From positions 36,024 to 100,023 of the forward strand of contig NZ_JPSL02000038.1 of the NCBI RefSeq assembly GCF_000771745.2: DNA of 64,000 nt, given 5' to 3'. This DNA comes from Thermus filiformis. Its GTDB lineage: Bacteria; Deinococcota; Deinococci; Deinococcales; Thermaceae. Position 1 is the first letter of the stretch. Every line of letters starts with the position of its first letter. The notes beneath the pieces were generated by a model that saw nothing but the letters and a program-made list of their open reading frames with translations, was not told the origin of the DNA and did no database searches. Below, piece after piece: positions 1 to 6,911 of the stretch. Position numbers and translations under genes: made by a program.

Positions 1-491
1 TTGGCCCGGGCCAGGAGGGCCTCCACCATGCGGGCGTTCGCCGGGTCCAGGTTGGCGGTGGGCTCGTCCAAAAGGAGGACCTCCGGTCCCACCGCCAGGG
101 CCCGGGCCAGGGCCAGCCGTACCTTCTCCCCCCCGGAAAGCCCCTGGGCCCGGAGGTGGGCCTTGGAGAGGAGACCCACCTCCTCCAGGGCCTCCTCCGC
201 CCGGGCCAGGGCCTCCCTCCGGCCCACCCCCTTCAGCCGGAGGCCGAAGGCGGCGTTCTCCAGGACGCTCCCCTTCAGGAGCAAAGGGGTCTGGGGCAGG
301 TAGACCCGGAACCCCCCTTCCACCCGGCCCTCCTCGGGGGCCTCCAGGCCCGCAAGGACCCTTAGAAGGGTGCTCTTCCCCGAGCCCGAGGGGCCGAGGA
401 CGGCCAGGGCCTGGCCCGGCTCCACGTGGAGAAAGGCCAGGCGGAGCCGGAAGCCCGGCCAGGTCTTCTGGACCCCTTCCGCCCTAAGCAT
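1..491 (-). CDS. tupC: Tungstate ABC transporter ATP-binding protein (partial)
   Basis: Cytoplasmic ATPase that powers tungstate (or molybdate) import. The reading frame runs off the left edge, so only about 163 N-terminal residues are present. It shows Walker A (GPSGSGKST, near residue 34), the ABC signature (LSGGE) and Walker B (VLLLDEP). The ATG start lies inside the last codons of the permease gene (8-bp overlap), which indicates translational coupling in a tupA-tupB-tupC operon. Substrate is inferred from the TupA-type binding protein next door; molybdate cannot be excluded. Confidence 0.88.
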   Translation of the reverse strand, partial: MLRAEGVQKTWPGFRLRLAFLHVEPGQALAVLGPSGSGKSTLLRVLAGLEAPEEGRVEGGFRVYLPQTPLLLKGSVLENAAFGLRLKGVGRREALARAEEALEEVGLLSKAHLRAQGLSGGEKVRLALARALAVGPEVLLLDEPTANLDPANARMVEALLARA

Positions 492-1119
492 CCTCCTCCA
501 GGATAAGGAGCAGGGCCACCACCAAAAGGGAAACCCCCAAAAGGACCGCCCCCAGGGCCAGGGCGGCCTCGAGCTCCCCCTTCCGGGTCTCCAGGACGAT
601 GGCCGTGGTCAGGACCCGGGTCTGGTGCCGGATGTCTCCCCCCACCAAAGTGGCCGCCCCCACCTCGCTGATGGCTGCCCCGAACCCCGAGGCCAGGCCC
701 GCGGCCAGGGCGCGGCGGCTTTCCCAAAGGAGTGTGGGCGGGACCTGGGCCTCCCTTCCCCCTAGGCTTTTCACCAGGGCCCGCACCTCCTCCGCCCGGG
801 CCCGGGCCCCCGCGTAGAGGAAGGAGGCCACCAGGGGCAGGGCCAGCACCGCCTGGGCCAGGACCATGGCCCAGGGGGTGTAGAGGAGGCCAAGCCCCCC
901 CAGGGGCCCCTGGCGGGAGAGGAGGAGGTAGAAGAGGAGGCCCACCACCACTGAGGGAAGCCCCATCCCCGTGTAGAGGAGGACCCGGGGGAGCCGCCCC
1001 GGGGCCCTCAGGGCCAGGAAGAGGCCCAGGGGCACGCCGAAGACCCCCGCCAGGAAGGTGGCGAGCCCCGCCACGAGGAGGCTTCGCAGGGTGATCTCCC
1101 AGAGCTCCTGGGCCTCCAC
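484..1119 (-). CDS. tupB: Tungstate ABC transporter permease
   Basis: Inner-membrane permease of 211 residues with about five hydrophobic segments. The cytoplasmic-loop region EVGAATLVGGDIRHQTRVLT fits the TupB/ModB permease family, where this loop docks on the ATPase. A GTG start follows the binding-protein stop by 4 bp. The family is usually 220-230 residues, so it is essentially full length. With its neighbours it forms the complete three-gene importer. Confidence 0.88.
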   Translation of the reverse strand: MEAQELWEITLRSLLVAGLATFLAGVFGVPLGLFLALRAPGRLPRVLLYTGMGLPSVVVGLLFYLLLSRQGPLGGLGLLYTPWAMVLAQAVLALPLVASFLYAGARARAEEVRALVKSLGGREAQVPPTLLWESRRALAAGLASGFGAAISEVGAATLVGGDIRHQTRVLTTAIVLETRKGELEAALALGAVLLGVSLLVVALLLILEEDA

Positions 1120-1123
1120 CCCG

Positions 1124-1897
1124 TCATCTTACCGGGAGGACGCACCGGCCAAAAAGCGGCTGGAAAAGCCCTCCCCGGAAGGCTCCGATCCGCCTTTGCC
1201 CCTCTGGGGAGAGGAGGAAGTCCAGAAGCCTTCGGGCCTCTTCCTCCTTTGCCCCCTTGACCAGGAGGAGGCTGTACTGGTTGAGGAGGAGGGGGTCCTC
1301 CCGGGTGTAGAGGGCCTCGAGGCCCAGCTTCTTTCCCACGGTCTGGTAGGTGGCGCCGTCGGAGAGGGTGTAGGCCCCCTTCTCCCAGGCCAGCCTCAGG
1401 GTCTGGCCCATCCCCGCCCCCGACTCCAGGTACCAGGCCCCGCCGGGCCTCACCCCTGCCTTCTGCCAAAGCTCCTGCTCCTTCAGGTGGGTCCCCGACC
1501 GGTCCCCCCGGGAGACGAAGGGGCTTTGGGTCCGGGCGATGCGGCGCAGGGCCTCCAGGACGTCCGGAGCCTGGCGGACGCGGGCCGGGTCCTGGGGCGG
1601 CCCCACCAGGAGGAAGGCGTTTTTGGCCAGGCAGGCGTGCTCCAGGACCCAGCCCTCCCGGATCGCCTGGGCCTCGAGGGCCGGGGCGTGGACGAGGGCA
1701 GCGTCCGCGTCCTTCCGCTTGGCGATGGCCAGGGCCTGGCCCGTGCCCACGGCCAGGACCTCCACCCGGACGCCCGTCCTTTGGGTGAAGAGGGGGAGGA
1801 GGTCGTCCAGAAGGCCCGAGTCGTAGACGCTCGTGGTGGTGGCCAGACGCAGGGCCAGGGCCGGGGAGAGGAGAAGGAGGACCCAGAGGAGCCGCAT
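1124..1897 (-). CDS. tupA: Tungstate-binding periplasmic protein
   Basis: Extracytoplasmic solute-binding protein of 257 residues. It has a typical signal peptide (MRLLWVLLLLSPALALR) followed at once by the TTTS segment that binds the oxyanion in TupA proteins (RLATTTSVYDSG). A second conserved stretch, SRGDRSGTHLKE, is also typical of TupA. It is the first gene of the operon. Tungstate rather than molybdate is inferred from the TupA signature. Tungstate would feed tungsten enzymes such as aldehyde oxidoreductases; none lies in this window. Confidence 0.9.
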   Translation of the reverse strand: MRLLWVLLLLSPALALRLATTTSVYDSGLLDDLLPLFTQRTGVRVEVLAVGTGQALAIAKRKDADAALVHAPALEAQAIREGWVLEHACLAKNAFLLVGPPQDPARVRQAPDVLEALRRIARTQSPFVSRGDRSGTHLKEQELWQKAGVRPGGAWYLESGAGMGQTLRLAWEKGAYTLSDGATYQTVGKKLGLEALYTREDPLLLNQYSLLLVKGAKEEEARRLLDFLLSPEGQRRIGAFRGGLFQPLFGRCVLPVR

Positions 1898-1913
1898 GGA
1901 GGTAGCCTAAGGC

Positions 1914-2192
1914 ATGGACTGGTCCGAAGCGCTGGCCCTTTGGCGGGCGGGCCGGTACTTTGAGGTGCACGAGGTGTTGGAGGAGGCCTGGCGGGAGGCG
2001 GAAGGGGAAAAGCGGCGGCTCCTCCAGGGGGTCATCCTCCTGGCTGCCGCCCTCCACCAACAGGCCCTGGGCCGAAGTGGGGCGCGCAACCTCCAGAAGG
2101 CCCTCCGCCACCTCAGCGGCCTAAAGAGCCCCTGCTGTGGCCTGGACTGGGCCTCCCTTCTGGAAGAGGCGCGGCGTAAACTCGGGGCGTGA
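1914..2192 (+). CDS. DUF309 family protein
   Basis: Small helical protein of 92 residues. The motif FEVHEVLEEAWRE near residue 19, then GVILLAAALHQQ and a leucine-rich C-terminus, matches the DUF309 family. The conserved His/Glu pair suggests metal binding, but no function is established. It starts 16 bp from the divergent tupA and its TGA overlaps the GTG of the asparaginase gene (GTGA), so the two are probably co-translated. Confidence 0.8.
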   Translation: MDWSEALALWRAGRYFEVHEVLEEAWREAEGEKRRLLQGVILLAAALHQQALGRSGARNLQKALRHLSGLKSPCCGLDWASLLEEARRKLGA

Positions 2193-3169
2193 AGGCCTTT
2201 GTCCTTTCCTACCGCGGCGAGGAGGTGGAGAACCGGTACCGAATCTCCCTGGCCCTATGGGGCCCGAGGGGGCTTTACGGGTACGCGGGGGACCCCACCC
2301 TTTGGACCTACCTGCGCTCCTCGGCCAAGCCCTTCCAGGCCCTGGCCCTCTTCCTGACCGGGGCGGTGGAGCGCTTCGGCCTCTCGGAGGAGGAGGTCGC
2401 CCTGGCCACCGCCAGCCACGACGGCACCCCGGCCCACGTGGAGGTGGCGGCGGGCTTTCTGGCCAAGCTCGGCCTGGGGCCCGAGCACCTGGCCTGCGGG
2501 GTCCACCCCCCCTTCTCCAAGGAGGCGCGGCGGGCGCTGGAGGAACAGGGGCTTTCCCCCACCCCCTTGCACCACAACTGCTCGGGGAAGCACGCGGGGA
2601 TGCTGGCCGCGGCCCTGGCCCTGGGGGTGCCCTGGGAGGGGTACGAGCGGCCGGACCACCCGGTCCAGCGGCTGAACGCCCGGACGCTTGGGGAGCTTTC
2701 CGGGGTGGAGCCCCGCCTGGCCACGGACGGGTGTAGCGTCCCCACCTTCGCCCTGCCCCTGGCCCGGGCGGCCCGGGCCTTCTACCTCCTGGCCCGGCCC
2801 GAGGAGGCCCCCGAGGCTTACCGGGAGCCCCTCCTCCGGGTGCGGGCGGCCATGCGCGCCCACCCGGACCTGGTGGCGGGCCCGGGGAGCATAGACACCC
2901 TCCTGATGGAAAGGCTGCCCCTTTTGGCCAAGCGGGGGGCGGACGGGTACTACGGGATGGCCCTCCTGGAGGGCCCCCGGGGGCCTTTAGGGGTGGCTTT
3001 GAAGGTGGAGGACGGGAGCGGCCAGGCCCGGGAGGTGGCGGTGGTGGCCCTGTTGCGCCTTCTGGGCCTGGACCCCGGCCCCACGCCCTGGGACCGGCCC
3101 GTCCTCCGGAACTACCGGGGCCTCGAGGTGGGGCACCTCGAGGCCCGGCTCGAGGTCCGCTGGGTTTAG
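2189..3169 (+). CDS. L-asparaginase, type II-like (AnsA/PF06089 family)
   Basis: Predicted cytoplasmic asparaginase of 326 residues that would hydrolyse L-asparagine to aspartate and ammonia. Family signatures are the N-terminal SSAKPFQALAL, the ATASHDGTPAHV segment, the HHNCSGKHAGMLA core and TDGCSVPTF. This is the Rhizobium etli-type family, not the bacterial EcAII type, and no signal peptide is present. It is full length. The GTG start overlaps the preceding stop codon. Confidence 0.85.
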   Translation: MKAFVLSYRGEEVENRYRISLALWGPRGLYGYAGDPTLWTYLRSSAKPFQALALFLTGAVERFGLSEEEVALATASHDGTPAHVEVAAGFLAKLGLGPEHLACGVHPPFSKEARRALEEQGLSPTPLHHNCSGKHAGMLAAALALGVPWEGYERPDHPVQRLNARTLGELSGVEPRLATDGCSVPTFALPLARAARAFYLLARPEEAPEAYREPLLRVRAAMRAHPDLVAGPGSIDTLLMERLPLLAKRGADGYYGMALLEGPRGPLGVALKVEDGSGQAREVAVVALLRLLGLDPGPTPWDRPVLRNYRGLEVGHLEARLEVRWV

Positions 3170-3188
3170 GGCCACCCTGGGGACAGCT

Positions 3189-3354
3189 TTACCCCTCTTT
3201 GCGCAGCTCCTCCACCATCAAGGTGGTGTTCTCCGCCACCCGGATGAGGGCCACCACCCCTTCCAGGAGGATGCGAAGGCCGATGGCGTAGAGGAGGAAG
3301 GCCAGGGGGGTGAGGAGGAAGAGCTGGACCAGCCCCTGCAAGAACCCCTCCCTG
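3189..3354 (-). pseudogene. DUF4282 membrane protein, C-terminal part (disrupted)
   Basis: The frame reads REGFLQGLVQLFLLTPLAF and then a hydrophobic stretch ending in RVAENTTLMVEELRKEG and TAA. This is the second half of a small two-helix DUF4282 membrane protein. It has no start of its own. Its N-terminal half lies on the other side of the TnpB element (5037-5179). Removing the element joins the halves in one frame of 103 codons, so the gene was split by the insertion. Confidence 0.85.
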
Positions 3355-3500
3355 ATACCGGTTTATGCAGAGTCATTCACAGCGTCTGCACGTAGACTCC
3401 GGCCCCCCACCGGTAAGGGGGGACCTAAGCCCGCCTTCCGCCCCTCCCACAGTCCTTGCACCAGAACGGGCTTGAGGGGAGAAAGGTCCCTCGGCACCTC
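3355..3500 (-). ncRNA. Putative omega RNA (reRNA) of TnpB copy 1
   Basis: In IS605-type elements the guide RNA of TnpB covers the 3' end of tnpB and ends at the right end of the element, with the guide read from flanking DNA. This stretch has two hairpins: arms near 3401-3408/3417-3425 (a run of C against a run of G) and TGCAGA/TCTGCA near 3365-3389. It continues into the DUF4282 gene, so the guide would match the insertion locus. The 5' boundary is a guess. The RNA is inferred from family knowledge and structure only. Confidence 0.45.
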
Positions 3501-4919
3501 ATGCCCAAGGAGGGGAAGGAGGAGACCTACCCTCAGGACCCTCCAGGGATTAGCGCCGTAGGGGTTCCTTCCGTCGGTTGACCCCTCCCGGCTCCCTGAC
3601 GAGCCCTGCGAGCTTATCAAAAGCAAGGCCCTTTCGGCCTTGCGGAGCTCACGAGACCAACGACGCTTCAGGTAGGGGTTTTTCTCATGCTTCCTCCTTT
3701 CTCTCAACTCCTTTGCCTTCTCCCGGTAGAACGCTTCTCCGTTCTCTCGGAAGCGGGGGTCTTCAAGCAACGCTCGGTAGTTCTTCGGGAGTCGTTCTTC
3801 AAACCCCAGGGCTCTTCTTCCGATGACGTAGGCGGCGGCGATGTCCTTGGAGAGGGAGAGCTGGGGTGCGTACTTGAGCATCCCAATCGTGGAGGTGTCC
3901 TGGGGGTTTACCTGGACGACCTCCACGCCCCGCTTCTTGGCCAGGGTGTGGATTTTGTTCAGGAGGGAAGCGTAGGCGAAACGGTGTTGCCACCTGCGGA
4001 AGGCCCTTCCGGAGCCGTCCCCCCGCCGAGATTTGCGCAGGTACTTTAGGCGTTCCGTGGCGATGGCCACCCCACTCGCCAGGGCGAAGTCCACCACCTT
4101 GTGGGCCATCGTCCACAGCAGGGTTTCCTTAGCCCCACGGCTCTGAGCTTGGTCCACCTCTTCCAGGGAGAGGGTGGAGTAGCGGAGAAGGTTACCATCT
4201 GGGCCGACTAGGGCCAAGGCAAGGTGGTAGGGGTCGGCGTTCACGTCCAGAGCAAGGACACCTTTGTCCTTAGTGTGGACGAGGGGCGGAGCCTTCTCCT
4301 CCCAGGTGAAGCTGGCGTAGACCTGGCCGTTCCTGAGGTTCAGCTCCACGTTGTAGGGTTCTTTGGCGTACACCCTTTGCAGGAGCTGGCCTAGGTTGGG
4401 GTGGGAAGTCTGGACTAAAGCGTAGGCGTAGGTTCCGTTCCCAAGGTTGACCCGGAGCCAAAGGGCTCCCTTTTCCACCTCCAGCCGTAGATTGAGGTTC
4501 CCACCTTTGGCCTTATCTCCACGAGAATAGAGAAGGCCCTGCCGCTTTTCCTTCCACTCTTGCTTCCTCTTTTTGAGAAGCTTAGGGTTGTGCTTCTTTT
4601 GGAGGTCAAGGAAGAGCTTCCTTCCCCCGAAGATCACCTTCCGAGGGTTTTCCCCGCGCTCGCGGGCGGAAGACAGGACCATCTCCGCTTTTAGGATTGC
4701 ATCGCCTGCGTAGCGGGTGTTGAGGTCGAAAAGGGCGCACAGGGGGCCGTCCTGCTTCTTGAGCTCTTTCCGGGACCACCCTTCCAGCAGGCGGTTGTAG
4801 GCGAAGCGGTGGGCGGAAGAAAACCTACGCATGAGGTCCAGGACGGCGCGTTTGTCCTCCTCGTGAAGAAAGATGAGCTTAGCCTGAACTCCCTGGAAGT
4901 AGCTTTGTCCCATGGCCAT
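3363..4919 (-). CDS. tnpB: TnpB, RNA-guided RuvC-like nuclease (copy 1)
   Basis: 518 residues. The N-terminal OrfB domain begins FQGVQAKLIF. The RuvC-like catalytic acids can be placed at D225 (VLALDVNADP), E289 (ATERLKYLR) and D359 (LSLSKDIAAAY). Unusually, the region between the last two motifs has no CxxC pairs, so the usual zinc ribbon is absent. The last ~90 residues diverge from copy 2 and end in a different frame, so they are probably translated guide-RNA sequence rather than protein domain. Two ATG codons are possible (residues 1 and 3). Confidence 0.85.
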   Translation of the reverse strand: MAMGQSYFQGVQAKLIFLHEEDKRAVLDLMRRFSSAHRFAYNRLLEGWSRKELKKQDGPLCALFDLNTRYAGDAILKAEMVLSSARERGENPRKVIFGGRKLFLDLQKKHNPKLLKKRKQEWKEKRQGLLYSRGDKAKGGNLNLRLEVEKGALWLRVNLGNGTYAYALVQTSHPNLGQLLQRVYAKEPYNVELNLRNGQVYASFTWEEKAPPLVHTKDKGVLALDVNADPYHLALALVGPDGNLLRYSTLSLEEVDQAQSRGAKETLLWTMAHKVVDFALASGVAIATERLKYLRKSRRGDGSGRAFRRWQHRFAYASLLNKIHTLAKKRGVEVVQVNPQDTSTIGMLKYAPQLSLSKDIAAAYVIGRRALGFEERLPKNYRALLEDPRFRENGEAFYREKAKELRERRKHEKNPYLKRRWSRELRKAERALLLISSQGSSGSREGSTDGRNPYGANPWRVLRVGLLLPLLGHEVPRDLSPLKPVLVQGLWEGRKAGLGPPLPVGGRSLRADAVNDSA

Positions 4920-5036
4920 CGGGGGCGTGCTTCCGCCTCAAGGACCATTATAATCGGCCCTTTCGGTGTTCCCGGGGAGTAACCGGTTTTCGGGGTCTGC
5001 TTACCTGTGGGTGTGAAGGGCACAGCAGAAAAGGGT

Positions 5037-5179
5037 ATGAACCCCCCGAGCCCCTAGGAGAGGAGGATGACCGCCATCACCCCCAGGGCCAGGGCGTAGA
5101 GCACCCCGGTGAGCCGGATGGTGATGAAGCGCCGGAAGCTGAAGTCAAACAGGGCCTGGAAGAACGCCTGTGGGTCCAT
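5037..5179 (-). pseudogene. DUF4282 membrane protein, N-terminal part (disrupted)
   Basis: Starts ATG with MDPQAFFQALFDFSFRRFIT, the characteristic N-terminus of DUF4282 proteins, then a hydrophobic helix. An in-frame TAG stop (5054-5056) comes after 41 codons, 17 bp before the TnpB element, so the gene also carries a nonsense change. The C-terminal half is at 3189-3354. Without the element and stop the protein would be about 102 residues, normal for the family. Confidence 0.85.
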
Positions 5180-5200
5180 GTTTTCCCTCCAGCTTCCAGT

Positions 5201-5845
5201 CTACAGCGACTCGGCGAGCCTGAGGAAGACCTTCGGGGGCTCGGGGGCCTTCCCGCCGTCCTGCCAGGAGAAGCGCAGATCCTCCACCCGGCCCGGCCCC
5301 ACCCCCATCCCCTGGGGGAAGAGGGGGCGGTAGTCCAAAGGCGGCCGGACCTCCTCGGCCCCCAGGGCCTCCTTGAGGCGGGCAAGCTCCCTCTCGGGGC
5401 CGAAGTGGAAGGCGTACAGCCACTCCCCCTCCCGCCAGAGGAACCGGGCCTCCACCTCGGGGAAGGCCCCGGGCCAGGGGGCCCGAAGGAGGGCGCTTTC
5501 CCGCCCCGGCCGGAGGCGGAAGACGGCCTCCTCCGCCCGGCCCAACAGGCCGAAGCTTCCCACGAAGGGCCGGACCAGGTCGTAGCCCTGGACGTTCTTC
5601 ACCGTCACCCCCCCGGCCCGGACCCGGCGCCCCCGGGGGGTGAGGAAGGTGAGGCCCAGGACCTCGGCGGCGAAGAAGAAGGTCTGGCCGAACCCGCCTC
5701 GCTCCAGAAGCCCCCCTACCCCCCCGGGGAGCTCCACCGGGGGAAAGGGGGGGTAGAGGCCCGTCCCCTCCAAGGCCGCGTGGACCTCCAGAAGCCCGGC
5801 CTCGGCCGGTACGCGCAGGTACTGGTCCTGAAGCGCCAGCTCCAC
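5201..5845 (-). CDS. FAD-binding oxidase, GlcE-like (glycolate oxidase subunit)
   Basis: A 214-residue protein resembling the FAD-binding (PCMH-type) half of glycolate oxidase subunit GlcE. The FAD-site stretches are [15 protein letters not shown] and [22 protein letters not shown]. It is shorter than usual GlcE (about 350 residues) and divergent at the C-terminus, and glcD and glcF are not adjacent. The exact substrate is therefore unknown. It starts with GTG, 4 bp after the MFS gene stop, so the two are probably co-transcribed. Confidence 0.7.
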   Translation of the reverse strand: MELALQDQYLRVPAEAGLLEVHAALEGTGLYPPFPPVELPGGVGGLLERGGFGQTFFFAAEVLGLTFLTPRGRRVRAGGVTVKNVQGYDLVRPFVGSFGLLGRAEEAVFRLRPGRESALLRAPWPGAFPEVEARFLWREGEWLYAFHFGPERELARLKEALGAEEVRPPLDYRPLFPQGMGVGPGRVEDLRFSWQDGGKAPEPPKVFLRLAESL

Positions 5846-5849
5846 CCCC

Positions 5850-6893
5850 TCATGGTATCCGGCTTGAGAGCAAAAGGGCCGAGGCGGCCAGGGCCAGGGC
5901 CAGGAGGAGGGCCAGGGGCAGGTGGGGGAGGAAGAGGGGGTAGAGGAGGCCCGCCGCCGTTCCCCCCAGGTAGAAGGCCGCCACGTAGGTGGCGCTCACC
6001 CCGCTTCCCAGCTGGCCCGCCCGGGCGGCCACCAGGCTCTGGGCGGGGAAGAGGGCGGCCATCATGAGGACGAAGCCCAAAACGGGCGGGTCAAAGAGCT
6101 GGGCCAGCACCCCCAGGACCACCCCCAAGAAGGCGAGCCGCAGGGCCCTAAGGTAGCCCAGCCGGGCGGCCAGAAAGCCGCTTAAGGCGCTTCCCGGCAG
6201 GCCAAAGAGGTAGGCCAGGTAGCTGAGCCCCACCTGGGCCGGGCCGTAGCCCAGGGCCTCGAGGCGGTAGGGGAGGAGGTTGGCCAGGAATAGGTTCAAA
6301 AACAGGAGGATGAAGCCCAAAAGGTAGAGGGGCAAGGCCCTCAGGTCGTACCGGGGCGGGGTCTGGGGCAGGGGGGCGTGGACCCGGAGGAGGAGGGGGC
6401 CGAGGAGGAGGCTGGGGAGGGAGAGGAGGAGGAGGGCCGGCCGCACCCCCAGCCCCTCGGAGAGGACCCCGGCCAGGACCCGACCCAGCCCGCCCCCCAG
6501 GACGTTCCCGGCCATGTATAGCCCCGCCATCTCCAGCCGCCTTTGGGGGAAGAGGTGGGGGATGAGGGCCAGGGAGAGGCCGGGGACCAGGGCCACCCCC
6601 AGGCCCTGGAGGAGCCGGGCCAAAAGCCAAGCCCCAAGCCCGGGAGCCAGCGCCCCCGCCACCCCCCCGAGCCCCACCAGGAGGAGGCCGCTCCCCAGAA
6701 CCAGGCCCGGCCGCACGGGGAGCCTTGGGACCCAGGGGGAGGCCAGGACCAGGAGGAGGAGGGGAAGCCCCATCCCCGGCCCGGCCGAGCCCGGAGGCGC
6801 TCCGAAGAGCCGCTCCAGGGCCGGCAGGAGGGGGACCACGCTGTAAAAGGCGCTGTAGAGCGCCACGCCGGAGAGGAGGACCAGGGGCCCCAT
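5850..6893 (-). CDS. MFS transporter
   Basis: Integral membrane protein of 347 residues with about 11-12 hydrophobic segments, almost free of charge except in short loops. The LLARLLQGLGVALVPGLSLA stretch resembles the MFS helix 4/5 region. The ATG at 6893 was chosen because upstream in-frame sequence is low-complexity and overlaps the divergent priA. Substrate cannot be told; a drug or sugar exporter is possible. It lies 18 bp from priA, divergently. Confidence 0.8.
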   Translation of the reverse strand: MGPLVLLSGVALYSAFYSVVPLLPALERLFGAPPGSAGPGMGLPLLLLVLASPWVPRLPVRPGLVLGSGLLLVGLGGVAGALAPGLGAWLLARLLQGLGVALVPGLSLALIPHLFPQRRLEMAGLYMAGNVLGGGLGRVLAGVLSEGLGVRPALLLLSLPSLLLGPLLLRVHAPLPQTPPRYDLRALPLYLLGFILLFLNLFLANLLPYRLEALGYGPAQVGLSYLAYLFGLPGSALSGFLAARLGYLRALRLAFLGVVLGVLAQLFDPPVLGFVLMMAALFPAQSLVAARAGQLGSGVSATYVAAFYLGGTAAGLLYPLFLPHLPLALLLALALAASALLLSSRIP

Positions 6894-6911
6894 CCCCCTT
6901 ATCCTAGGGGC

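Larger units (their letters stand above)
3355..5036 (-). mobile_element. IS200/IS605-type element carrying only tnpB (copy 1)
   Basis: About 1.68 kb. The ends were set by comparison with copy 2 (37491-39197): both begin, on the minus strand, with ACCCTTT followed by a GC-poor end region, and both finish with TAAACCGGTAT. No target duplication is seen, as expected for single-strand (Y1) transposition. The sequence before the left end is TTCAT, close to the TTGAT target of Deinococcus ISDra2. No tnpA gene is present, so movement would need a TnpA from elsewhere. The ends could be off by one or two bases. Confidence 0.85.

Noticed and set aside
1..303. Arginine-rich plus-strand open frame
   Set aside because: Antisense shadow of the tupC ATPase; low-complexity product typical of high-GC opposite strands.
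3355..5036. TnpB as a Cas12 effector of a CRISPR system
   Set aside because: No array or cas genes nearby, transposon ends are present, and a second copy exists, so it is an IS605-type element.
6543..6911. 123-codon N-terminal extension of priA
   Set aside because: Composition is Gly/Pro/Gln-rich and it overlaps the divergent MFS gene; known PriA starts fit the ATG at 6912.
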